Shown here piece by piece: positions 13,301-25,300 of a stretch of 64,000 nucleotides of DNA. The stretch is taken from positions 62,001 through 126,000 of the forward strand of contig JAANDG010000373.1 of NCBI GenBank assembly GCA_036852015.1, written 5' to 3'. The first letter of the stretch is position 1. Each line of letters begins with the position of its first letter. The stretch comes from Pelodera strongyloides (lineage: Eukaryota; Nematoda; Chromadorea; Rhabditida; Rhabditidae). Both the position numbers and the translations under genes were made by a program. Under the pieces are notes generated by a model. That model saw only the letters and a list, made by a program, of their open reading frames with translations, did not search any database and was not told the DNA's origin.

Positions 13301-16300
13301 GTGAGCACTTGTTGTTACAGACCAATCAACCGATAAACTGAACTGTGGTAATTTCCGCGTTAACTCAAGGTGCAAATAGGGCATGCGGAGTATTTTATCC
13401 CTTGGGCCTTGCTGTTAGAGGAACTATGTGCTGGCTGCAGCTAACTATATGTCTTCATTTATTCACTCTGTTAGTGACAGTTGTCTGCACTAGACATTTG
13501 CTTACCCACTAAGATTATAGTGCCGTAATTGTAATTAATGTGTGAATGCGGAATTACGAAATGCCCGGATGCGGAAAGCAAGGAATATATGGGTTTCGTA
13601 GAGTTATATTAAATTTTGGAAACTACCGAATCACGTAATACGATACGCTCTATATGAGGTCACCATGTGTGTGCGATCTTAATCTTAGAAATGATGTTCA
13701 TGAAAAATGCGATTCATGTTGCTAAATGTGTGTGGCTGCTCCCTCAACTGAAACTGTCAAGTTTCATCTTGATGTAATTCAATCATTTTCTTTTCTTTTT
13801 CTTTCCTTTTTACACCGTTCCCCTTCACCTGTAAATGAGAAAAGAAGGGTCAATTGAGGGATTGTCTGTCATTGGTTATAAATAGGTTTCTGATGTTTAT
13901 GTCGCTGTTTAATAAAGAAAGAAAAACTATTCGATAAAGATTTTTGGTGCTTTAAAAAGAAACCCAATGCACCTGAGGCTGAGGCCATATTCACCACTCA
14001 ATTCCCCATGGGACGTTTCCCGTCTTTCTCTCTGCGTGTCTCGCATTAGAATGCTATTTTCTATCCCCAGGGATTATTTCCCCTAGGGAATCGGAGTGGT
14101 GAACACGGCCTCTGAACCGTCTCCAAAACATGTTTTCCGAGTTTTCACATGGGAACGTCACCCAAACAAAATTGGTAAATATTCGCCCAGAACTGCGAAT
14201 AATTGATGGTTTAAATCGGGCAAGTTTTTGGATTATTTTATTGTATTTGAATCTTTATTTCTATATTTCAGCCCTGCACCACATCCGAAATGGTATCACA
14301 ATGGTGTGGAGATTAGTGAAGACAACACGAACGGATTCCGATTTGAAAGTTATGGAAAGACGCTGGTCAGTAGCTACTGTATATGCCGGGTCTCGTACAT
14401 TTTTGCAGTGGTTTTCTGTATATTAACTAACACTTTTGTGTTTATTCATACTTAAATTATCTCAAACTGTAGTCCTGGTATACCAACATAGTGTAAACTA
14501 AAACTAAATATTTTCGTGGGCACTTTGGTAGTTCGTAGGATTCGTGGTTATATTCAATTCAGATTCTAGGGTTTGTCGTGCAGTGAAAGAACGCTGTTCT
14601 GTTCGGTTATCTTCACGGGATTTACTAACGTTTATCTTTCTCAATTTCTAGGTGTTCAACGTGACCCAAGACAAAGCGGGCAAATATGACTGTCGGTTCC
14701 CCCGACATTCTGACATTGATCGAACATTCAATGTACACGTTGAAGGTATTGTTTTATTATATTTATGAACTTTGTATTTTGTGTCTTCTTGTTCTGGATA
14801 CCTTCCAATCATAGGAAGATTGCGGACTATTTGAGTTTTTACTGGGCTGAAGGCTGAAGCTGTTGTGACTTATGATTTATGTTGCTGAAGAATAGGATGT
14901 CTCATGTTTATATTCATTCATTGCCTTTGCTGTTCTTCTGGAACTATCCGCGCAACGCTTGCTGCTTCTTAGCTCTACATTTATAAGTGTTGTTTCCTTC
15001 GATGCTAGCGGTTCCTGTTTCATATGTTCGGTTACATGATACTAGGTTCTACCCTTGCTCCCCCCGTTCCCGAAAGGGATATTGTACGCTCTTTCAGCGT
15101 ACAAGTTGGTGGTAAGTGAATATTAGGAAATATGGTAATTTCTGGGTTCTGAGGAAGATTTGATTATTTTTCCCGTCTTTTGGTATTCGGGTTTCTTCAA
15201 GATTTTGGTGCTGGTGTTGGTGTGTGTCCTTTTTTAGATGTGGTTTGAAGGTTTATGTATTTTTTTGAATTTTAACTTTCCGAGAAGCAAAGTTGTATAT
15301 TCAAATTTATGTTTTAATATTAATTTATGTTTTTCAGCGGCCCCATATTGGCCCGAGGGTCCTCCCCCAAATACGAATACGAGTGAAGGAGAAACGGTCA
15401 CTTTTGACTGTACAACTTCTGGCAAACCGACCCCGATCGTCACGTTTTATAAGAATGGAGTTGGTGAGTGATTGGCACTTTTTTAACTCTGGGGAACCGA
15501 GACCGTGTTATAGGTTGGGTTTAAGTTAATCTCCGGGTTTCAAAGTCCCTGTGGCTTTTGAATCCTGATTTTATGTTTATAGAAATGAAACAACCGAAAG
15601 AAGGAGAGCGGTTCGTGATCGAAGGCAACAAGCTGACCATTTATGATGTGAAAAAGGTGATTATTTTTATTTGTCTAAACTTGGCAGGCGTCCTTATAAT
15701 TGGCCATTTTTTTATTGAATGTTGACACTTCTTGTAGCGTACTTGTTGATATCTTGAAACATTGTTCTATAGTTGTGGTGGTGAGAGTTAAAAGCACAAC
15801 ATCACCAGGCCATCACCATGAAGGCGCATCAATATGATGAAAGATATTCAGCAACAATTGAGTGGCCCTTGTTTCCTTGTTTTATTCTTTCTTCTTTCCA
15901 GGGAATTCATGGAAAGGGAGACAATGCTGTGTATCAGTGCAAAGCTGAGAACAAGCACGGATATGTGTGGACGAATTTCTATCTGAATTTGCTGGGTAAG
16001 TCTTTTTTTTTTCGGTGTAGTTGGATTAGTTTGTAAATTGAAATATTCATTGTTTTCTGTGTAAATGTTTGGTCTGGCTTCTCGCAAGCTCGTACACTAC
16101 TGTATTTTGATCTGATAGTATGGTGTTTCTAGAAAACTAGCCGGGGTATTGTACCCAATTGAGGGTGAGAGTATTGTGTAAATAAATTAGAGGTATGCGT
16201 ATGATTACTGTGCTATAGACTCCAGGGAGTGGATGGGGCTGCCTACATTGGGTTAGTTAGTTATTTAAACTGTTTGAAACCTGGAAATTTAATGGTGTTC

Positions 16301-19300
16301 TTTGTTCGTTTCAGCGTTCAAACCTCAACTGCTTACTGATGCCGGCGAAGTGGAAGCTGTTGTTGGTCAAACAGTGTCTTTGGAATGCAAGGTTAGTTAT
16401 ATTTTTGGTGACAATCTATTTTCCTAAAACCAAATTCTTGTTAATAAAGACAATTTGTTTCTTAATAAAGATTTATACTTTGATTCTATTTTAGTTCTTC
16501 GCTTCTCCAAATGCTGATGTTCGTTGGGAGTCCCCAATTCTGGGTGGAATCGCCCACGATGTCGTGCCAGCAAATGCACACGGAGTGGGAAAATTGGTGA
16601 TTAAAAGTGAGTTGATTTAAATAATTTCTCATTTTATGACATTCTCTGTTGTTTGTGATAATTTTCTAATGACAGTCACCCTAAGGACTGTCACCGTATT
16701 ATTGGAACACTACATTTGGAGCTTGCGTAATTCCAGTTAGTTAACATACACTGTTTCGTGAATTTAATTATTAATCAACTTATAGCTTTCTTTGTTTTTC
16801 AGACGTCGCTCACGCTGCTGAAGGCGAGTATGAATGCATCGGAGCCAATAAGTATGGTCAAGCACGCGGACAAGCCAAATTACTGGTTAGAAGTGAGTCT
16901 TTTTTTATATTGTTTGCAAATTTCATAGAATATGCAGTTTGTTCTTATGTGGATCATGCAACATTGTGTTTTTGGTTATGCACGTAACTTTGCTGTTGGA
17001 CTAGTGTGCTTGTACGATCATTGGGTCTGAGCTCGGATAACTATCTTTATTATATAAAAGAGTAACTGTAGCGTGCGCTAGCACTCACGCTACGGAAGTG
17101 GAATTCGAATAAATTGTTCCGCTTTGTCAAATTAGAATATTAACGATGTATGTCTATGTCTTCATTCGTAAAGATTTTCATCTACGTTACAGACTGCATA
17201 AGTATTGAAAGACGCCTCAGGCGGCGTAGCCGGTTGGTATTTATTATTTGTATTTAGAAGCAACTATCCTCGACCCGTTCCCCCGCTCAGAGGAGGTTCG
17301 CGTGGCCGGAGAGGAGATCACTCTGCCTTGTGATGCTCAAGCGGATGAGAGGTGAGTAGTTTAATAAAAGTATGCAATATTGTTATTGACTGGTACTGAG
17401 GCTCTGGTTTTTTATCATTAGATAAACGTTTTGCCTCTGTATTCGTTATTTATTGTAAGGTTAATAACGTTAGTAACATATTCCAGACTCGAGGTGACGT
17501 ACGAATGGCAAGTTGATGGCCGCCCGCTTCCCGAGGTCCATTTGAATAGTGGACATTACAAGGTTGGTACCAATATTTGATCCATATAACAAAATAGTTT
17601 ACGATTCAAGTGTGGGCTCCTCCTTTACGTACGTTTTGGACACTGTGTTCATTCTGATATGAGTCGATGCGCAGAGATCCTTAAACATGGTAGACAATGA
17701 GTTCCAGATGGCGCAATGTGTGTATATTTGCCTATTTAGATTGACGAGAGAACACACGCACTGACGGTCACCAATCCGACTCAATATGACTCCGCGCAGT
17801 ACACGTGTGTTGCGAGTACCAAGCTCGACAAGGTGACTAAGGAGGTCAAGATTCAGATTAAAGGTTGGTTGCCCTCCCCTCCTAATTGTCGTTATCTCTG
17901 TCTATAGCTCTCTTAATTTGGTGATTTTCTGAAAGCCTGGCCTATCTTATGTGTATTCTTATCTTAGCGTTGTTTAAGCCGCGAGCTTCACATTTATTGT
18001 TCCTTAGATCCTTCTGGTTTTACCTAGATCCTATATGGTTTCCTTAGATGTTCCGGTGCCTGTGCATGCAGCCTACGTGAAGAAGTGCGATCCGACCGCC
18101 CAATCGGCTGAAATCCACTTTGAGCACATGGAACCCGCGGATACCGTAGTCCCAGTCAAGGAATTTTGGTGAGCTGACCACTTGGTTTATTTCTCACTGG
18201 GCAGTTTTGTTGACGAGGGTAGAACACAATGTTTCAGGCAATTCTTTAATTGGTCCAAAGCGTTCTATTGTTGTTTCTCATTGGAAGATTTTCTATTGGA
18301 GCAATTGTTCGAGAAATTATGTACATGTACAAACACGAGTGCTGCAAATTATTAGCTTAGTTATATTATGGAGCTAATATTACTTGGCGTCCTTATACTG
18401 GCTATTTATTGATTGATTGATTGATTCAGGGTGCAATACCAAATGGACGCCGAGACGGAGGGTGCACAGTGGAGAACGCATCCCGTACCCGCGTCCGCCC
18501 ACCCGAATGACGTCATCGAGGGAGACAACCGGGTGGTCAAGGCCAGTGCTACAGTAACACTTCAACCATATGGAAAGGTGGGTTGAGGTTTTATTTTCTA
18601 TCTAAACTAAGCGGTATGACGCGTGGTTTGTGAAGCGAATGCTATGCAATTGGCTAGCAGGGTAGCAGGTGGTTCGTGGTTCATAGGCCACTTGCCATGC
18701 GGCTTTAATAGACTTGAACGATCTGAAGAAGAAGCTGTTTTGTTGTTGTAAGTGAGGGGAGTTTAGAGAGAGAAGAGAAAAGAGGGGAGATAATCTAAAG
18801 TAAGAATGTTATAATGAACTCGTTATTATTCCATTCCAGTACGTGTTCCGTGTGCTCGCCCGCAATGCAGTCGGTGATTCCGCTCCCACCCGAGTGAGAG
18901 ATGGGTGTGACACCCCGGCCAAGCTACCAGACAAGTAAGCATTTTCATTTGTTCCTTTATTATTCGTTAATCACGAATTTAGCCTACTGTACTTTTAACT
19001 ACGGACCCTGGGAAAAGTGCCCGTTCGGGATTTGTTAAAGGATCGCAGTCACTTCATTATCGTCTTTTTACTTCAATTATCAATAAATATAAAAAGATAC
19101 CTGGAAAAATACCTTTCCAATGCCAATTTACGGGAAATTTATCACAGGGAAAAACATCCCCTGTGTTGAGTTTTGATTTTTGACAAAATGGGGTGTTTTC
19201 TAAATCGCAACGGGACTTGGCCGGTTGCCAATGATGACAATACAAAGAAAACCCGGGGAAGAGGGAAAGTGTCTGCTCTAGTGTCTCAGTTGTCGTTGTC

Positions 19301-22300
19301 ATATTGTACCTTATCAAAACACAACCGAGGGGATTTCTTTCCCTGGGTTAAATTTTCAGTAAATTGACACCGGAAGGGTATTTTTCTAGGTGCTTTTTCA
19401 TGTTTATGGACAATTGAAGTAAAAAGGCGAATTTGAAGTGACTGCGATCCTGTATTTTGTATAACTGTATGTTGTGTTTGAGTCAGCAGTTTTATAAGAG
19501 CGCTAAAATAAAGTGTTGTATATAACATTGGATTCCTCCTATATAAACTTTTATTTAGAAACCCATCATCGGTAAGTGCTGAAGGCGCATCTCCTGATAA
19601 TTTGGTGGTCAGTTGGAGACCAATGGCCAGAGAAGAATGGAACGGACCCAACTTCCACTACAAGATTCGGTATGTCGTGTGAATTGGGTTATTGTTTTTG
19701 GTTCGTTGTGTATTCCAGCACAATGGTAGCATGTATTTTTCGACCCTGAACACCAGCGAATTTTGGGAAAAGTGCAAAGTGGAACATGTGGAACCAGTAG
19801 TTGGAAAGAAAACAGTGAAATCCTAGCATTTGATTTTTTTTGTCTGTTTTGACCACACTATAACATGGCCATCCCAAACAAGAGCACTGCAAAGAATCCA
19901 CGTTTTTCATGTAATGTAATGTTTTTATGCTTATCTCTTATCTTCAGCTATCGCCCTTCGGACGCTCCCAATGCACCCTGGCAAGAGGAGGATGTGGCCG
20001 ATCCATTTGCTGAACGGTCAGATAGAGTTTTGTAAGCCATGCATATACTGATTAAGGGATTTTGGATGAGGACTAAGGTCATTAACGGACGAACGCTAGC
20101 TTATTCCCACAACTTACTGTATGATAATGGATAAGGTCTTTAGGTACACAATCAACCTTGAAGATGATAAAGACGCGAAGCCATTCCAACCGTATGACGT
20201 GCAGGTATGGGGTTCTTTATAGAGAAAGGAAATATTATTGATTGTTTGGTTACGGTATATTATGAGGCAGTTGATATATGAAGCTGACATGTTCGGAAAT
20301 GGTGGAAATTGAAATTGAATCGATTGAGTGTAATCATTTCAGGTGGTCGCTGTGAACGATTTGGGGTCTGCCACCGTCAACCCGGAAACTTCACAAGGAC
20401 GAACTGGAGAAGGTTCGTTTCCTTTCGTTTTTGATATCCCCTTCCCCTTTCCTCTGATTGTTGCAGTCTGATTGTAAGTCGCGTGTTTGTTTTGTCATTT
20501 GTCGTGCACCTTTGGTATCATACTTGCTTTGGTACCATGCTGGTTCATGCATTTCCTCATTTTTTTTTTGGGGGGGGGGGGGGTAACGGGGGGGGCAGTA
20601 ATGTGGTGTTGTACGATATTGCACTATTGTAGAACCTTAGTTACTGTTGAACCTTAGTATTGTTCTTTGCACTAGTACAGTATCAGTAACTAAAGTTCTA
20701 CAAAAGTACAGTATCGTACAACAGTATTGTTCTTTGCACTAGAATAGATTTTCATAAATGGTTGTACTTATTGGTACTAAAGTTGTCGTTTAGGTGTTCC
20801 GTCGTCCATTGTCGAGGGTTTCCGACTCGTTTCCAAGAAGGGAACTTCTGCCTCTTTTGCATGGAATCCGATCGATCCAGCCACTGCGAATGGAAACTTT
20901 ACTGGATACAAGGTGGGTGCGACAGGAGTGTTTTTAAAGGGAAATACCGGCCGGTTTTTGAAACGCATCGCGGACACTTGTATTTTTGTTTTACGCATCA
21001 TATGCAAAAGAGTATAAATTACAATAAAAAATCGAGCTAAATTCGGGTAACTTAGCATAAATACGTCGAATTCAGTTGTCCACAATGCGTTTCAAAAACC
21101 GGCCGGTATTTCGCTTTAAACGTTTATAAAACTTTTTGAACGAATACAGTAGGCATGAAAAGTGATTGAACATGTGTATTTTCGCTTTTGATTAAGATTA
21201 ATTTATTGCATGTTAGAATCCTGATAAAAATGATAATTTTGGTTCCAGCTAATGTTTTCCATTTCAGATCACTTATTGGTACGATGAGCCCGAGGACGAA
21301 GACTATGAAGATGACGCGGAGGAAGTGACGTTAAGGTTCAGGAGATCTATTAAGGTTTGTGGGTTTAGGTAACTATTTGAAGGTAAATGGGTAAGGTTTC
21401 TATATTAAGGTATTGGTATTATTGATTTTTTTTTATTGAACTCAATGAGGCGGTTTCTGATTCATGTTTCATTGCAATCATTACTCATTTTCTAATTCTG
21501 ATTTCATTCAGAGCGGTGGAATTCGCCTTCGCCGTGCATCTGATGATTCGGGAGAAAGCTCCCTTAGGAAAAAGACCATCCACTTTGGACCCAAGGTTAC
21601 CCAGGGAACGGTGAGTTTCTTTAGGGAGGGACCATACGTTATATACTCGAAGTTTGTGAAGGAGTTGTTACTATTTATGCGAGAGTAGTTTAATGTTTAG
21701 GGTTTGCTGATAATCAAAATTAATATTAGTACTTCTTATTCAGATATCGGATCTGAAGCCGGCCACCGTAAACTACGCTACGATCTCGGTTACCAATGGA
21801 AAGCACGAGGGATCTCCCAGTGAAGTGATCTCATTCAAGACTGATGAAGGAGGTGAGATTTATAAATAACCAGTATTTTATTTTATTATATTTTTTGTGA
21901 ACGAACATGTTACGATTTGGATATCGAGCTATCTTCAACGCGCGCTTATATAACGGTTTATTGAAACATGCAAACAACGTGATAAGAAAAAAGGAAAACA
22001 AGACGATATGGAGTTAACTGAGTAAAGCGAGTGAAGCTCTTTATTGCATTGCTGATTGAGGTTATTTGTCTTGGCATGGGTTATGTACAGTTAGGTACGC
22101 ATAGGTTAGATAACTAGCGGTAACTATTTGAGAGCCAGCGTTAGTTGGGTATAATACTCAATAAAATAATGGGCTCTTCTGTGGGATTCTCTGGATGATT
22201 CGTAAAAATCCCAACCAAATGACAATACATTGGAATTATGGGTTTATAATTATTCCGCAAACTTTATAGTACCATCTCCCGTGCGCGGATTGGCTGCTTA

Positions 22301-25300
22301 CCCCATGAACGGGAGAAACCCTGACGAGAAGGGAGTTGTGGTACTTCAGTGGAAGACACCCAGACAGAAGAATGGAAAGATTGAGAAGTGAGTTTGTTGT
22401 TTGTTTGTATGTATGTATGTTTATAACCATATTCAGCTGTGACAATATGTTTAGATCTAGAGGTTGGAAATAATTAGTGGTGATTGATAGCTAAATCGTA
22501 GGATCCAACTTTCTTTGCACCTTTTTTGACTAAGTGAGCCTGTTTCTGGTATTCTTATGATCTTATTTGTTTGTTTTCCAAGTTTGTTCCATTTATAAAA
22601 TGAAAAGTTGGCTGATTGGTCTGGTGTATCCGATTTGTTGATTAAGGTACGTTGTCGAAATGTGTCGTACGTCGGAAGGCCGTGTATTGGAGAGAAATTG
22701 TCCTCAGCAAGAAGTCACATCGGATAAAAAGGAGGTGGGTGAATTTGTTTTGTTTAAACGTCATCCTACCGCCTAACGGTCTTAGGCGGATACGCCCTTA
22801 CGTACCATTTTGGACAACGATAAATTTTTCGGTAGTATTGTTGGGAGGTCTATGGGACTCTCTCTCTCTCTGGTTACCGCTCTCTCCTTACCTCTCTCTC
22901 TTTCTCTATCTCTCTAACTCTTTGTACCACTCTCCTCGAATTACTGGCTGTCTCTTCCAGATCCGTCTCACCGGTCTGGAGCCCTCCTCATCGTACCGTT
23001 TCGTTGTGCGTGCCCGCACTGGAGCCGGAGAGGGAGATCCCAACTCGTCTGATGCAACAACTCTTCCTGAAGCGGTCGCCTCTAATGGTATGTTATATTG
23101 ATTATTTCTGGTGCCCCCTCCCAAACAAAAAGAACGTCCAATGTTCTTTTCTCTAATTTTGCAGTGAAAGTAAAGCGAAATATCGGCCGGTTTTTGAAAC
23201 GCACCGTGGACAACTGAATTCTTATGTATTTGCGCAAATTTGCTCGGATTTCTTATTCTTATTTATGTGCATTTGCATAAGCTGCATAAGAATGCTGGTC
23301 TACTTGACGTGTTTCAAAAAACGGCCGGTATTTCGCTTTAAGAGCACTTGTTTTGCCCTTGAAAACCAGCTGGCAATTGTCACTTAGAATTTAGAATAAC
23401 TATTTTATGGAGTACGATCGACTTGAAGTATTTTTAGTGACAGAATGATTGTAACTCTATTCATCGCGAATAACTAATATGTAATGGGGGATTATATCTA
23501 TTCCCGTCCTATATTGTTTACCTTTATGGATGCTCTGTTGTGATTATATCTAAGGAGATTAGCGTTCTATTCCCTAATCCCTTAGTGTATAAGGGGGTCT
23601 ATTTCTTCTTCTTTATTCCACTTTGACTGAAGCTAAGAAGACCATCGATTTGCAGTTTATACCCTCATTCGGTTCTCTTTTTTGTCTGAGGCGTTCTTTT
23701 TCCGAAGAAACTATTCTCCCTTTCTCCGTTCGCCTATTTAATTGCTCGTCTGCAAAGTACAACTACGACTAATTGAATTACATCCCGACAGAAGTTAATT
23801 ATCGCGTCTGAGGAAGAGAGAAGATTATTACAAAATTGTTATCAGATATTATCTACGGTAGCCGAAGGAGTACTGCACGCTTATGTATGAGAATATCACT
23901 GAGCTGAGTTCTCCAAGTATGGTGCCACTGCTGTATTTCCTCTACTTTTTACTGGAAATTCTTGGAGTGATATTTGTGGTCTATATTTTGAGGACGTTGC
24001 TTATGGTATAAGAACAATTACGGGTGTGCTATCAGTATTCACACAGTTTGAGTCTATTCAGAGTTCCGTCTTTCTTTTGAGCGAGAATGTGGTGTGTACG
24101 TATATGGGACTCAGTCTCACAGCAACTTCTAGTTGTAGCTATTTCTTGAGGTTATTAGAAGCTGAACGTTACTTGACTCGTTTGACAAGCTATCGTCGGT
24201 AAGCTGAGAGATAGCTTTACCTCTGGCCCCATGTTATTCCAAGGTATGGCATCCATGCACCTAGGCGCCATGTATCCATGCATTCTCCCTGCCGGCCCGG
24301 GTTTCCATCCCCATTGGAGGGCGTGCCTCCGTGCATGCATTGAAGCGGGGACTTGCCCGCTCCCTCTCTCTCTCCCTCCCTACCAACCTCCCGCCGCCGT
24401 CCCTTTCCCGTGTCCCCGGTTCGGGCGGGTCGCAGGTGCCTTCGTACAAAGCCTCGATTAGTGCCCCATACTGCCCCGCACCCTGGCCCAATACCAGAAA
24501 CATTGCCTATCAACACCATCGAATGCCCGCATTACTATTGGAATTTTGAGGTTCAGCGCCGAGATTTTGCTGTAACTTTCTGTATTCCAGATTCTAACTT
24601 TGCTAGTTATTCTAGTGCTTTATATTCAAATTTTCCAAATCGTCCGCTATGATTTACTCGATTTTATCTGTATTCCTGGCTGTGATATCGGCGCAACCGA
24701 CTGGTTCCCCCTTGGTCGAGTTTAATAGGAATTCCATATCGAAAACATTGTTCATCAATGGGACTGAAGGTAGTGAAGTTGAGGGGTTATGAGGTTTATT
24801 TTAAAAGATCTAGCTTGACAGGTTGAAGGTGCAAAGTTCTAGAAAAGTTGACTTTACGAGGTACCTTAATATTTTGGGCTTCAGTACGATGCATCATACT
24901 AAAGTGACCTAATAGCAAGTGCCTATATTGTTGCTGAACGTTAGATAGTAAGTAGACCATGGTTTTTCTTGATTTCTGAATGTAACCGCAGCCTAAACGG
25001 TGGTAGAAGACTTTGCATTGTTTGCGGGGATCGTCTTGGATTGTAGTCTTTCTGGTCGCCAGCCTGTCAGTGGTGCCTGGAAAGCTGAAATTTGTACTGT
25101 AATTTTACTTTGAATCGGGGAATTTGCATAAAGTGTATGCGCCGGCCACTTGGTCACAGACAGTGGGTCACTCCACCCTTCTCTGCTCAGTTTACAAATT
25201 CCTCACTAATCTAAGAGCATCAACAAGACGCCTTTTTTCGTTTCTTTCCACTAGAAGAAATGACACTGAGAGAGGATTTTAGATCAAATTTCATAGGAAA

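Larger units (their letters stand above)
8782..14271. other. sax-7 intron, 5.5 kb
   Basis: Large intron interrupting Ig3. It holds a near-perfect hairpin MITE at 10442-10616, a dispersed repeat at 13102-13219 shared with 52758-52877, a tRNA-like fragment near 11755-11805 and a GAGGCC-family MITE at 13981-14112. The remaining sequence shows no exon or gene that I can support. Confidence 0.6.

Noticed and set aside
15079..15112. Possible microexon CGTACAAGTTGGTG between TTTCAG and GTAAGT in sax-7
   Set aside because: Fourteen bases would shift the frame of Ig4, while 14745 joins 15338 in phase without it.
22652..23101. 149-codon plus frame spanning sax-7 FN3-4 exons
   Set aside because: It runs through an intron and reads one exon out of phase; a shadow of the sax-7 exons 22647-22734 and 22961-23087.
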